DNA of 64,000 bases from UBA11606 sp964504305 (GCA_964504305.1 CAZDEB010000009.1:1-64000), one strand, 5' to 3'. Positions 52,112 to 61,106 are shown, counted from the stretch's first letter. Translations and numbers: made by a program. The notes: generated by a model not told the origin, from the letters alone.

Positions 52112-54367
52112 ATGTCGACTGCTGCATCTCCAGACCGCACTGTGTACCGAACCTGCCCGTTGTGCGAAGCAACTTGTGGCCTACAGATCGAGATTCGCGA
52201 TGATCGGGTAGCGCGGATCCGTGGCGACCAAGACGACGTGTTCTCCAAAGGTTTCATCTGTCCGAAGGGCTCCAGTCTTTCGGATTTGCACGTCGACCCC
52301 GATCGTCTTCGCAGGCCGGTGCTTCGAGATGGCACCGACGCCGATGGCGCACCGGTGTTCGTCGAAGTCAACTGGGACGTGGCGTTTGCTCGGGTGCAGG
52401 AGCTTCTCGAACGGGCCCGCTCGGCCGGCACCTCGCACGGGATCGGGGTCTATCTCGGTAACCCCAATGTCCACCAGCTCGGTTCGAACACCCACAACCG
52501 GGGGTTCCTGCGCGCTCTGCGCGCGTCGGCGATGTTTTCGGCGAGCACCGTCGACCAAATGCCGCGTCATGTTGCCTCCGGACATCTTTATGGCAGTCCG
52601 GCGCTCATGCCGGTGCCCGACCTCGACCGCACCGACCTCTTGGTGATTCTCGGCTCGAACCCGTTCGTGTCGAACGGCAGCATCTGCACTGCGCCGGGTT
52701 TCCCCGACAAGATCGATGCGATCCGCGAACGAGGTGGTCACGTTGTGGTGATCGACCCGAGCTACACCCGCACCGCTCAAGCCGCCGACCAACACCTCCC
52801 CATCAAGCCGGGCACCGACGCCGTTTTGCTTGCGGCGATCGCTCATCGTCTCATCGCCACCGATCGGGTATCAACCGGTCCCGTGGCCGCGCTTGTTGAT
52901 GGCCTCGCCGAACTGGCCGACCGCCTCGAACCGTTCACCGCGAGCTACGCGGCGTCGATTACCGGCATTGCGGCCGGCGAGATAGACGCACTGGCCGACC
53001 AGATTGGCGATGCTCGATCGGCGGCCGTGCACGGTCGTATCGGCACCACGACCGTTGAGTTCGGAACCCTCACAACTTGGCTCATCGACGTGATTGCCGT
53101 GCTTACCGGGAACCTCGACCGAGAAGGCGGGTCGATGTTTCCCCGACCGGCGACCGAACGGGTTAGGGCCGAACGGAAAGGTCGGGCCTACCGGATCGGT
53201 CGGTTCTCGAGCCGAGTTCACGGCCATCCCGAAGTTCTGGGCGAGTTCCCGGCCGCCGACCTGCCCGACGAGGTGCTCGAACCAGGGGACGGGCAGCTCA
53301 AGACGTTGTTCACGCTGGCTGGTAATCCGGTGCTGTCGTGTCCCGACAGCGAACGAATGGACGATGCTTTGGCATCGCTTGATGCAATGATCAGCGTCGA
53401 CATCTATATCAACGAAACAACCCGCCATGCCGATGTGATCCTTCCGCCGCTCGCGGCGCTGGAGAAGAGCCACTACGACATCTCTTTTTACGCACTGTCG
53501 GTTCGCAACATCGCCAACTGGTCGCCGCCGGTCTTTGACGTTGACGGTCTCGCCGAAGACGACATCTTGGCGCGGCTTACCTTGATCGCGATGGGTGTTG
53601 GCGACGGCGACCCCAACGTTGTGCACGATCAGACCGTCCGTAGTTTGCTTACCGCCGAAGCAGCGGCCGCTGGGTCGCCGGTCGAAGGACGCGATGTCGA
53701 CGAACTGGTATCGATGGTGACCGCAACAAAGGGTCAAGATCGGGTTCTCGATGTTCTTGTTCGCACCGGGCCCTATGGGGATGGGTTCGGGGCTACACCC
53801 GACGGGTTGTCGCTCGAACAACTGCGCGCTCACCCCCACGGGATCGACCTCGGGCCGCTCGAACCGCGACTTCCCGACATGCTCAACACGCCCGGATCGC
53901 GCATCGACCTTTGGGCCGGCCCCTTTGGCGAAGAACTTGATCGTTTGTTGGTCCAAGCCGAGGTTTGGGTGCATGATGACCGGCTTCGGCTCATCGGGCG
54001 ACGCCACCTCAAGTCGAACAACTCGTGGATGCACAACCTCCCGATCCTGGTCAAGGGCAAGCCGCGGTGCACCCTTCAGGTGCACCCCGTCGATGCGTCT
54101 CGGTTGGGGCTCACCGATGGGGGCAATGCCAAAGTGCAGTCGCGGGTAGGGGTCGTCAACGCGTCGGTGGAGATCACCGAGATCGTGATGCCAGGCGTGG
54201 TGAGTTTGCCTCACGGGTGGGGCCACTCGGCCCCGGGCGCCCGTCTTGGGGTTGCGGCCAAAAACGCCGGTGTGAACAGCAACGTTCTCACTGACGCGCG
54301 GGCCATCGATCCGTTGTCGGGCACCTCGGTACTCAACGGAATCCCGGTGGATGTCGCGCCCGCCTGA
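52112..54367 (+). CDS. Molybdopterin-dependent oxidoreductase (formate dehydrogenase/nitrate reductase-like)
   Basis: This protein of 751 aa is a soluble bis-MGD enzyme. The N-terminal [4Fe-4S] ligands are C15, C18, C22 and C50 followed by PKG. The catalytic domain has NTHNRGFLRALRASAMFSAST, DLLVILGSNPFVSNG, VVVIDPSYTRTAQAADQHLPI and KPGTDAVLLAAIAH. The C-terminal MGD domain has RLIGRRHLKSNNSWMHNLP and VSLPHGWGHSAPG. The position expected to supply a Mo Cys/Sec reads STVDQMP, so the Mo ligand may differ. No signal peptide and no partner electron-transfer subunits are adjacent. AAGGAG lies 15 nt upstream. Confidence 0.88.
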   Translation: MSTAASPDRTVYRTCPLCEATCGLQIEIRDDRVARIRGDQDDVFSKGFICPKGSSLSDLHVDPDRLRRPVLRDGTDADGAPVFVEVNWDVAFARVQELLERARSAGTSHGIGVYLGNPNVHQLGSNTHNRGFLRALRASAMFSASTVDQMPRHVASGHLYGSPALMPVPDLDRTDLLVILGSNPFVSNGSICTAPGFPDKIDAIRERGGHVVVIDPSYTRTAQAADQHLPIKPGTDAVLLAAIAHRLIATDRVSTGPVAALVDGLAELADRLEPFTASYAASITGIAAGEIDALADQIGDARSAAVHGRIGTTTVEFGTLTTWLIDVIAVLTGNLDREGGSMFPRPATERVRAERKGRAYRIGRFSSRVHGHPEVLGEFPAADLPDEVLEPGDGQLKTLFTLAGNPVLSCPDSERMDDALASLDAMISVDIYINETTRHADVILPPLAALEKSHYDISFYALSVRNIANWSPPVFDVDGLAEDDILARLTLIAMGVGDGDPNVVHDQTVRSLLTAEAAAAGSPVEGRDVDELVSMVTATKGQDRVLDVLVRTGPYGDGFGATPDGLSLEQLRAHPHGIDLGPLEPRLPDMLNTPGSRIDLWAGPFGEELDRLLVQAEVWVHDDRLRLIGRRHLKSNNSWMHNLPILVKGKPRCTLQVHPVDASRLGLTDGGNAKVQSRVGVVNASVEITEIVMPGVVSLPHGWGHSAPGARLGVAAKNAGVNSNVLTDARAIDPLSGTSVLNGIPVDVAPA

Positions 54368-54971
54368 ACTCGCCCGCCCGCCCGCCTCGCTGGTTGGTAA
54401 TCGGATTCGGCTCGACCGAACACGCGCTCGTCACGCTCCCCAAATCGCGGCCGCGGTTTCTCAAAGCCTCCCCGAGTTGATGCAATTCATGGACTGGGCG
54501 GCGTCGGGCTTGGTTCGCCCCGAGGACTTTGCCGAGTTCATCGCGCAAAGCCACGATGGCTGGGAACAACACCTCGAATACAACTTCGTCGTCATCAGCC
54601 GAGAACCAGGCGCCGACTACGGTCGCGTCATCGGCGGGTGCGGGTTGATGCGCAGGGTTGGTCCCGCCGCGATCGAAATTGGTTACTGGATTCGGTCCGA
54701 TCAAGCCGGTCGGGGGCTGGCGACCGAGGCGACGGCCCTGTTGGTAAACGCGGCATGGACGCTGAGCGACGTGGCCCGCATCGAGATCATCCGCGACGGC
54801 GCCAACGAAGCCAGCGGGCGGGTGGCTGACAAACTCGGATTCAACGAGATAGAGCGGCGAGCCGTCGAAATGCTCTGCCCGGCCGACAGCGGGATCGATG
54901 TGGTCCACGAACTCTTGCGACCAATGAGTCGCATCGAGGGCCGCCATGGGGCACCCTTGCACGATGACTGA
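54351..54971 (+). CDS. GNAT-family N-acetyltransferase
   Basis: This protein of 206 aa has a GNAT fold: IEIGYWIRSDQAGRGLATEAT carries the acetyl-CoA binding Q/R-x2-G-x-G/A loop, and RVADKLGFNEIERR is the conserved C-terminal strand-helix. It resembles RimJ/RimL-type enzymes that acetylate protein N-termini or amino groups. It overlaps the Moco gene by 17 nt and the SDR by 8 nt, so it is firmly inside the operon. Confidence 0.87.
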   Translation: MSRPPELARPPASLVGNRIRLDRTRARHAPQIAAAVSQSLPELMQFMDWAASGLVRPEDFAEFIAQSHDGWEQHLEYNFVVISREPGADYGRVIGGCGLMRRVGPAAIEIGYWIRSDQAGRGLATEATALLVNAAWTLSDVARIEIIRDGANEASGRVADKLGFNEIERRAVEMLCPADSGIDVVHELLRPMSRIEGRHGAPLHDD

Positions 54972-55758
54972 TCACGGACTCGATCTCGGTGCCGACTTCG
55001 CCTCCGAACCGGGCACGGCGTTTGTGGTCGGCGGTAGCGGCGGGTTGGGAGCCGAGATCTGTCGAGCGCTGGCTGCTCGAGGATCGGCGGTGGCCTTCAG
55101 TTATCGCCACAACGAAGACGCCGCCCAAGTTCTGGCCGCCGAGATCGCCGACCTCGGACAGCCGTCGTGGACGGTTGGGTTCGACCTCACCGATCACCGC
55201 GCCATCGCCGGCACCATCGACGCGGTAGCCGAAGCCGCTGACGGTATTCATACCGTTGTGTACGCGGCCGGGCCTCACGTGCCTCAACGCCACTTGAGCA
55301 AAGTCAGTCCCGGGGCCATGCAAGACCAACTCCACTCCGACGCGGCCGGGTTTTTTGCGGTGGCTTCGGTGGCAATCCCGCACCTGCGACTCTCGGAAGG
55401 TTCGATTACGGCAATCACCAGCGCCGCGGTTAGGCGCCACGCCGTTCGTGATGGTCTGTCAACCGTCCCAAAAGCGGCGGTCGAAGCCACGGTACGCGCG
55501 ATCGCGGTCGAGGAGGGTCGTTATGGCGTACGAGCCAATTCGGTTGGCCCGGGCATGCTCAGTGACGGAATGGCCGAGCGTCTGATCGCTGCGGGCGACC
55601 TGGACGAGGCGGCGCTCGAGGCGGCGCGATCCAACACTCCAATGGGCAAGTTCGGGACGTCGGGCGATATTGCCGAGGCCGTCTGCTTCCTTGCTTCTCG
55701 GCGGGCGAGGTTCATCACCGGCCAACACGTTGATGTCGACGGCGGTTTCACCGTCTAG
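54964..55758 (+). CDS. Short-chain dehydrogenase-like protein lacking the catalytic Tyr
   Basis: This SDR-fold protein of 264 aa has a cofactor motif GGSGGLGAEICRAL, VVYAAGP (in place of NNAG), SITAITSAAVRRH and VDVDGGFTV. Where classical SDRs have Y-x3-K the sequence reads STVPKAAVE, with Lys kept but Tyr replaced by Ser. Catalysis by the usual mechanism is doubtful; atypical SDRs of this kind exist. Its start overlaps the GNAT stop by 8 nt. The acyl-CoA synthetase follows 31 nt later. Confidence 0.82.
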   Translation: MTDHGLDLGADFASEPGTAFVVGGSGGLGAEICRALAARGSAVAFSYRHNEDAAQVLAAEIADLGQPSWTVGFDLTDHRAIAGTIDAVAEAADGIHTVVYAAGPHVPQRHLSKVSPGAMQDQLHSDAAGFFAVASVAIPHLRLSEGSITAITSAAVRRHAVRDGLSTVPKAAVEATVRAIAVEEGRYGVRANSVGPGMLSDGMAERLIAAGDLDEAALEAARSNTPMGKFGTSGDIAEAVCFLASRRARFITGQHVDVDGGFTV

Positions 55759-55789
55759 TTTCTGGTCGTCCCCAGATCAGGAGAACGTT

Positions 55790-57340
55790 TTGTATCCAGG
55801 TGCTCACGCCGCCACCCGCCCCGATCATCCTGCGATCATCATGGCCGGTTCGGGCCAAACGATTACCTACGCCGAGCTCGACGAGGAAGCCAATCGGCTC
55901 AGCAATGTGTTTCACGATATGGGCCTTCGCCCGGGCGATCATGTGGCGTTCTGTATGGAGAACCACCCCAAGTTCTTGGCCGTTACCTGGGGCGCGCACT
56001 ACGCCGGCTTGATCTATACGGCCATCTCGAGTCGGCTCACTACCGACGAGATGGCTTACATCCTCGACAATTGTGGAGCGCGGGCGTTTGTGACCTCGCC
56101 GTACAAGTCCGAGCAGGCCGACGAGCTACTCAACCTCGCCCCCAACGTTGAGCTTTGGCTCATGCTCGACTCGCCGATCGACGGGTACGACTCCTACAGC
56201 GATGCCATTGCCGCGGCATCGAGTGATCCGCTTCCCGATCGGGTCGGCGGGTACGACATGTTGTACAGCAGCGGGACCACTGGCCGCCCCAAAGGCGTGC
56301 TGGCAACCCGCGAACAAGAGCCGCTCGAAACCGCCTCTACCAGCGTGGCCGGTCTTGGCGCGATGCTGTTTGGGTTTTCGGCCGACTCCAGGTATTTGTC
56401 ACCGGCGCCGCTTTATCACGCCGCCCCACTGCGCTTTTGCATCGGCATGCACGTCGCCGGCGGCACCGTGGTGGTGATGGAACGGTTTGATCCAGAGGAC
56501 TTCCTCCGCCTCGTTGATCAGTATTCGATCACCCAAACCCAAGTTGTGCCGACCATGTTCGTGCGAATGCTCAAGCTGGCCGACGAGGTCCGGACCAGCT
56601 ACGACGTATCGTCGTTGACCCATTGTGTTCATGCCGCCGCGCCGTGTCCGGTCGAGGTGAAACACAAGATGATTGATTGGTGGGGTCCGGTCATCCACGA
56701 GTACTACGCCGGGACCGAAGGCAACGGGTTTTGCTATTGCAACAGCGAACAGTGGCTCGCCCATCCCGGCACCGTCGGCTCGTCGCTAATAGGCACGCTT
56801 CACATCGTGGACGATGACGGCAACGAACTCCCCGCTGGCGAAGCGGGCACCGTCTACTTCGAAGGTGGTGGCGATTTTGAGTACCACGGTGACGAAGCCA
56901 AAACCGCCGAGTCTCGTTTGCAAAATGGTTGGTCTACCCTCGGCGACATCGGCCGCCTCGATCAAGATGGGTTCTTGTACCTCACCGATCGCAAGGCCTA
57001 CATGATCATCTCCGGTGGTGTGAATATCTACCCCCAGGAGGCCGAAAACGTTTTGACCATGCATCCAGAGGTCACCGATGTCGCGGTGATCGGCGTGCCC
57101 AACGACGATTTTGGCGAAGAGGTCAAGGCCGTTGTCGAACCGGTAACGATGCCAGCCGACGACGAGGCCGCGGCCGAGCTGTCGCGCAGACTCATTGCCT
57201 ATTGCCGCGAGACTTTGGCCGACGTCAAATGCCCTCGGTCAGTCGACTTCCGAAGCGAGTTGCCGAGGCATCCGACTGGCAAGCTCTACAAGCGACTTTT
57301 GCGTGACGAGTACTGGGCTGACACCAATCGAAGTATCTAA
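55790..57340 (+). CDS. Acyl-CoA synthetase (ANL superfamily)
   Basis: This protein of 516 aa has the adenylation P-loop YSSGTTGRPKGVLAT, YYAGTEGNG, LGDIGRLDQDGFLYLTDR, the hinge DRKAYMIISGGVNIYPQEAEN and the catalytic Lys in PRHPTGKLYKRLLR. It activates a carboxylic acid to acyl-CoA via acyl-AMP. The start is TTG 55790 because AGGAGA lies 6 nt upstream and earlier in-frame starts lie inside the SDR gene. It is the last gene of the Moco-GNAT-SDR operon, which ends at a strong terminator. Confidence 0.92.
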   Translation: MYPGAHAATRPDHPAIIMAGSGQTITYAELDEEANRLSNVFHDMGLRPGDHVAFCMENHPKFLAVTWGAHYAGLIYTAISSRLTTDEMAYILDNCGARAFVTSPYKSEQADELLNLAPNVELWLMLDSPIDGYDSYSDAIAAASSDPLPDRVGGYDMLYSSGTTGRPKGVLATREQEPLETASTSVAGLGAMLFGFSADSRYLSPAPLYHAAPLRFCIGMHVAGGTVVVMERFDPEDFLRLVDQYSITQTQVVPTMFVRMLKLADEVRTSYDVSSLTHCVHAAAPCPVEVKHKMIDWWGPVIHEYYAGTEGNGFCYCNSEQWLAHPGTVGSSLIGTLHIVDDDGNELPAGEAGTVYFEGGGDFEYHGDEAKTAESRLQNGWSTLGDIGRLDQDGFLYLTDRKAYMIISGGVNIYPQEAENVLTMHPEVTDVAVIGVPNDDFGEEVKAVVEPVTMPADDEAAAELSRRLIAYCRETLADVKCPRSVDFRSELPRHPTGKLYKRLLRDEYWADTNRSI

Positions 57341-57476
57341 CAGACTGTATTCAGTCCAGAACTCGGGGATCTGAACAAAGTTCTTCGACCCAAAACTCAT
57401 CTGCCGGGCAGAAACAACCGATGGGCAACAAGAACGCTCCGACCCTTTCCTGTCCAGCGAGGTGCGTTCTGTGCTC
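57341..57476 (+). other. Non-coding stretch upstream of the terminator
   Basis: No plausible gene is seen. One long-range stem is possible: AGAACGC (57431-57437) with GCGTTCT (57464-57470). I could not match the region to a known riboswitch class. It may simply be the 3' untranslated region of the acyl-CoA synthetase operon. Confidence 0.4.
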
Positions 57477-57517
57477 GACACTCCCGGGGGCGCTCACTCC
57501 CGGGAGTGTCATTTTTT
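57477..57517 (+). terminator. Strong intrinsic terminator
   Basis: GACACTCCCGGG (57477-57488) and CCCGGGAGTGTC (57499-57510) make a perfect 12-bp stem with a 10-nt loop, followed by A and six T. It ends the operon from 52.1 to 57.3 kb and isolates the surface-protein gene. The following 150 nt to 57670 hold no recognisable gene. Confidence 0.93.
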
Positions 57518-57670
57518 CGTTTCGTGGACTTTTCGAAGTTCTGCCCCAAATCCACGGGACGATGGTCACTCACTGGTGAGTCGTCATACCGGTTGTTCTA
57601 AATCCGATTGGCCAGTACCGCCGAAGCCGATCTTGGACCATCCCAGGACAGGACGTTTTCCGGTAGCGAC

Positions 57671-59802
57671 ATGTCGACTCCAGCTAAGCCATCGCCACGC
57701 CCAAATGCTGGCCAGACCTACCGTCGAGCCGGGTCCGGACAAAACGGTCCCGCCCAGCGACGCAAGGCCGCGCTGCGGGTGTTTGCTGTTGCCGCGTTCA
57801 TGGCAGTGGTGAGCAGCGTCCTTTATGCCAATTCGGTTCTGGACCACCAGTCCGATGCGGGGGCGCTAAGCGGGGTGCTGGCCGCCAAAGACGACCTCGT
57901 CGCCGCTGACGTGAATACTTCGGTGACCGTCGACGTTGCCGGCAACGATAGCGGTGACGCCGATCCGACCTCCTACACAGTGGTCACCGGGCCGTCTCAC
58001 GGATCGTTGGGATCGATCCAAGCCGATGGCACGGTCAGCTACACCCCCGACGCCGACTGGGTTGGTACCGACACCTTCACGTACCAGGTCGACGAGACCA
58101 CCGGTACGTACTTCGACTCCTCTCTGCTCTCGACGGGTTTCGACGGCACAGCCGGCGTCGCTGAGGGCGCGACCGATCCGAACTGGCGAATCAGCGACTC
58201 GTACGGCTCGGCGGAGACCGCGGCGACGAGTGTTGCGGGATGGGGCCCAGGATGGGCGGCCCCGACTGGTAATTCGGCCTGGATCTGTGGCGCCGTCTGC
58301 TCCAGCACTGCTGACGACACCGTCGTGTTTCACCGCGATTTCCAGGTTCTCGACAATGGCACGGCCGACCATCTTGTATTGACACTCGATGTCTTCGCCG
58401 ACGACCTGATCGACAACATTTTCGTAAATGGCGTACCTACCGGGATTTCGACCAGCGCCAACACCTACTGCCACACCTGTTCGCTGAATATCGCGCTTGG
58501 CCCCGACACCCCTGGCGTCGTGTGGGCTGTTGGCACCAACACGATCAGTATCGAAATCAGAAACAGCGGCGCGGGACCCATGGGAATAATGGTGCGGCCG
58601 TCCAGCGGCGACGAAGACGGGGACACCATTGCTGACACCGTCGATCGTTGTTGGGGCACTCCAGCGGCCGTTGCGGTCAACGCCGAAGGTTGCCGCACCG
58701 AGTCAGCAACGGTCTCCATTGTTGTGAGCGACCCCGCGGCTGGTTCTACCCCGACCACCACCGTTGCACCCACAACAACCACGTCGGCAACCACAACCAG
58801 CACTACCTTGTTGGTCGAGTCGTTGGCGGCCCGTGACTCCGACGGTGACGGACTGGACGACGCAACCGAGCTGGGACCCGATGGGACCCCCGTCGACACC
58901 GACGGCGACGGCACCGATGACTACCTCGATCTCGATTCAGACAACGATGGCCTAAGCGACCATGCCGAAGCCGNNNNNNNNNNNNNNNNNNNNNNNNNNN
59001 NNNNNNNNNNNNNNNNNNNNNNNNNNNNNNNNNNNNNNNNNNNNNNNNNNNNNNNNNNNNNNNNNNNNNNNNNGACTACCTCGATCTCGATTCAGACAAC
59101 GATGGCCTAAGCGACCATGCCGAAGCCGTTGTTGATGGTGTTTACGCCGCGGTCGACGGCGACGGTGACGGCACCCCCGACTGGCGGGACCCAACCGCCA
59201 ACATCGACGCAACTGTTGAGTTCGTGTCGGTCAAACGTGACCACACCACGGGTGTGGATGTCCTCACCTACGACTTGCGCGCCGCGAATCTCGGTCCGGC
59301 CGGTGCCTCTGCCACGGTGATCGCTGTTACTCCCGCTGACGGGGCGATCATTGCCGATTGGTCGTTTGCTTCTTGGCAGGTATTAGCCGCCGGTCAGACC
59401 GATGGCGCAAGCTTGTTTGCCGGCCGGGAGGCCGCCGCTCCGAGCTGTTGGATCGATGCGACGACATTGCGCTGCGAGCTGGGAACCATGGCGCCAGGCT
59501 GGATGATCGACTTCCAGGTCGAAACGAGAGTGTATGGCGCAGAGGCGAAGCTGAAAGCCGATGCCTCGATCACTTCGATGGGCAACGACCTCAACATCGT
59601 CAACAACCTCGATGAACTCGCGGTCGAGTCCTCAACGCCGGTCTTCTCGGCGGTGGCCGACCCGGTGCTGGCGTTTACCGGCGTGCGGTTTTCAATGATG
59701 TGGTGGCTTGGCTCGGCCGTGCTACTAATCGGGCTCGGCATTGGCTTCGTAACTCTGAGCGCAACGCGCCGCCGCGACGACGGTGCGTACCAGCAAGGCT
59801 GA
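57671..59802 (+). CDS. Sortase-anchored surface protein with Ig-like and thrombospondin type 3-like repeats
   Basis: After removing the N gap and one 55-bp duplicate, the frame is continuous, 658 aa. Order: basic N-terminus and membrane helix (about 37-57), an Ig/cadherin-like domain (about 70-140, GTVSYTPDADWVGTDTFTYQV), a beta-rich domain with three Cys, a Thr/Pro linker, and Asp-rich calcium-binding repeats (DSDGDGLDDATELGPDG, then DTDGDGTDDYLDLDSDNDG). A DUF11-like domain and a C-terminal sorting signal LAFTG + hydrophobic helix + RRR follow. LAxTG is the class E sortase motif. It is probably a wall-linked adhesin or S-layer-type protein. Confidence 0.83.
58974..59073. other. Run of 100 N (scaffold gap) with 55-bp duplicated flanks
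   Basis: Bases 58919-58973 equal 59074-59128. The duplicated segment encodes part of the Asp-rich repeat region of the surface protein. As at 42.4 kb, collapsing gap and duplicate restores a frame divisible by three, so no sequence need be missing. However, repeats here may have been collapsed by the assembler. Confidence 0.9.
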
Positions 59803-59833
59803 GGCCGCGGATGACTAGTGGCCCCATTCCGAT

Positions 59834-59890
59834 GTCACTTGTCAGTGGGTGCAGCGGCCCGAATGGGTCAGCAACCGGCGGGAACGTGAC
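59834..59890 (+). other. Possible structured RNA leader
   Basis: GTCAC (59834-59838) can pair with GTGAC (59886-59890) and encloses a small hairpin GGCCC-GAAT-GGGTC (59856-59869). It lies about 40 nt before the ribosome-binding site of the 49-residue gene. I cannot assign it to a known riboswitch class. Confidence 0.25.
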
Positions 59891-59941
59891 GAAACCTGTA
59901 GTGGCGAAATATTTGATGCGAAATAGATGGAGGAAAGAAAA

Positions 59942-60091
59942 ATGGATCTGGCGTTTGTCATGGGAGTTCTCCCTGGCGGGTCAACTGCGCTCATCTTGAG
60001 CGGGGCGTTGACCGTAGTGGCTCTCGGAGTAGGACGAAGTTTCCTGCACGAGGACCAGGCCGAAGCGGCTGAAGCCGCGGCAAGGAGCTGA
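59942..60091 (+). CDS. 49-residue single-helix membrane peptide
   Basis: ATG 59942 to TGA 60091 encodes a 49-aa peptide with one hydrophobic stretch (LAFVMGVLPGGSTALILSGA then LTVVALGVG) and a charged tail rich in Ala and Glu. A near-perfect Shine-Dalgarno sequence, GGAGGAAAG at 59929-59937, precedes it, the strongest in the window. No family is recognised. It lies between the surface protein and a convergent amidohydrolase gene; apart from this gene the 59803-60163 interval shows only the possible RNA structure. Confidence 0.6.
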   Translation: MDLAFVMGVLPGGSTALILSGALTVVALGVGRSFLHEDQAEAAEAAARS

Positions 60092-60163
60092 GCTCGCCCA
60101 CCAAACAACCCGAACCGGCCCACGCCGCCTTGAAGACTCAACCGACTGATCTCTCCCCCTCGC

Positions 60164-61027
60164 TCAGTCAACCTTGAGGATTCGGGCGGCGTTGCCGCGT
60201 AGAAACTTGGGCCACACGTCGTCGTTGAATCCGACGCCGGGCATGTCAGAGAAAATGCGGTCGAGCGACAAACCCATGGGGAAGTACCCGGCGTAGATGA
60301 TTTTGTCGCTGCCGCGGGTGTTGGCGTAGTCGACGATGGCCTGCGGATAGTGCTTCGGGGCGAAGGCCGAAGTTGCGTAGTGCAGGCCCGGCCACTTCAA
60401 CATCAGCTTCACGATGAGGGCCTCCCAAGGTTCGCAGCCGTGCCTGGTTACGAGGGTCAACTCGGGAAAGTCGTACATGACGCGGTCGATTCGCTCGACC
60501 ACTTGTGGGCTCATAGGCAGCCGAGGGCCGGGAACCCCCGCACACACGAAGATCGGGATGTCGAGCTCACAACAAGTCGAGTAGATCGGGTAGAACTTCG
60601 GGTCGTCGATCGGGACTTGCGGAACGCAGCCCGCCGGGAACGTGCCTACGGCGCGGATGTCGAACTCGTCGTGTTGACGTCGAAGCTTGCGGACCTCGCC
60701 CATAACGTCGTTGGGGTCGACGTTGGCTGATGCGATGAACCGGTCGGGGTGGGCTCGAAGGGCCCGCTGGCTGACTTCTCCGTCGCATCCGATCAGGCCT
60801 TGGGCGATGCCGTGGCGGTCCATTTCGCCGAGAGTGACGGTTACGGGGTCGGCGTCGGTGCCGTAAAGGTCCTTGGGGACGTTTTTGAACATGTATTCGA
60901 CCGGAAACTGAAAGTCGGCCGATTCGGCATCCTTCAGCTGATAACGAATGAAGTCGTACACAGCGAAATCTCGCTCGGCGAACCCGATCATGCAGTCGAT
61001 CGTGGCGATGTCAGTGGGCATGGTCAC
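60164..61027 (-). CDS. Amidohydrolase-family protein, paralogue 2
   Basis: This protein of 287 aa is very similar to the one at 32.3 kb through its second half (DIPIFVCAGVPGPRLP, LVTRHGCEPWEALIVKLMLK, YAGYFPMGLSLDRIF). The N-terminal HxH metal motif is again missing (TIDCMIG). The start is GTG 61027, 7 nt after TACGTT; the ATG at 61021 is in the same frame. It is divergent from mutA, so it may act in the same acyl-CoA or organic-acid pathway. Its reaction is not known. Confidence 0.82.
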   Translation of the reverse strand: MTMPTDIATIDCMIGFAERDFAVYDFIRYQLKDAESADFQFPVEYMFKNVPKDLYGTDADPVTVTLGEMDRHGIAQGLIGCDGEVSQRALRAHPDRFIASANVDPNDVMGEVRKLRRQHDEFDIRAVGTFPAGCVPQVPIDDPKFYPIYSTCCELDIPIFVCAGVPGPRLPMSPQVVERIDRVMYDFPELTLVTRHGCEPWEALIVKLMLKWPGLHYATSAFAPKHYPQAIVDYANTRGSDKIIYAGYFPMGLSLDRIFSDMPGVGFNDDVWPKFLRGNAARILKVD

Positions 61028-61106
61028 GCCCCGCAACGTAGTGGGCCTCGTCGTCGCCAGCCTTGTTGATGATGCACAAAACCGGCAGTGGCCTATCGTG
61101 TCGACC

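Noticed and set aside
52104..52150. Alternative ATG at 52104 with ideal spacing to AAGGAG
   Set aside because: It is in a different frame from the molybdopterin enzyme and opens only a short Cys-rich peptide; the iron-sulfur motif fixes the frame starting at 52112.
57341..57476. c-di-GMP or other riboswitch before the surface protein
   Set aside because: No conserved GEMM core is present and the region lies upstream of a strong terminator that belongs to the preceding operon; there is no clear aptamer fold.
59834..59890. SAM-clan riboswitch
   Set aside because: GGCCC-GAAT-GGGTC followed by GCAACC is reminiscent, but the expected helices and conserved core do not line up, and no methionine gene follows.
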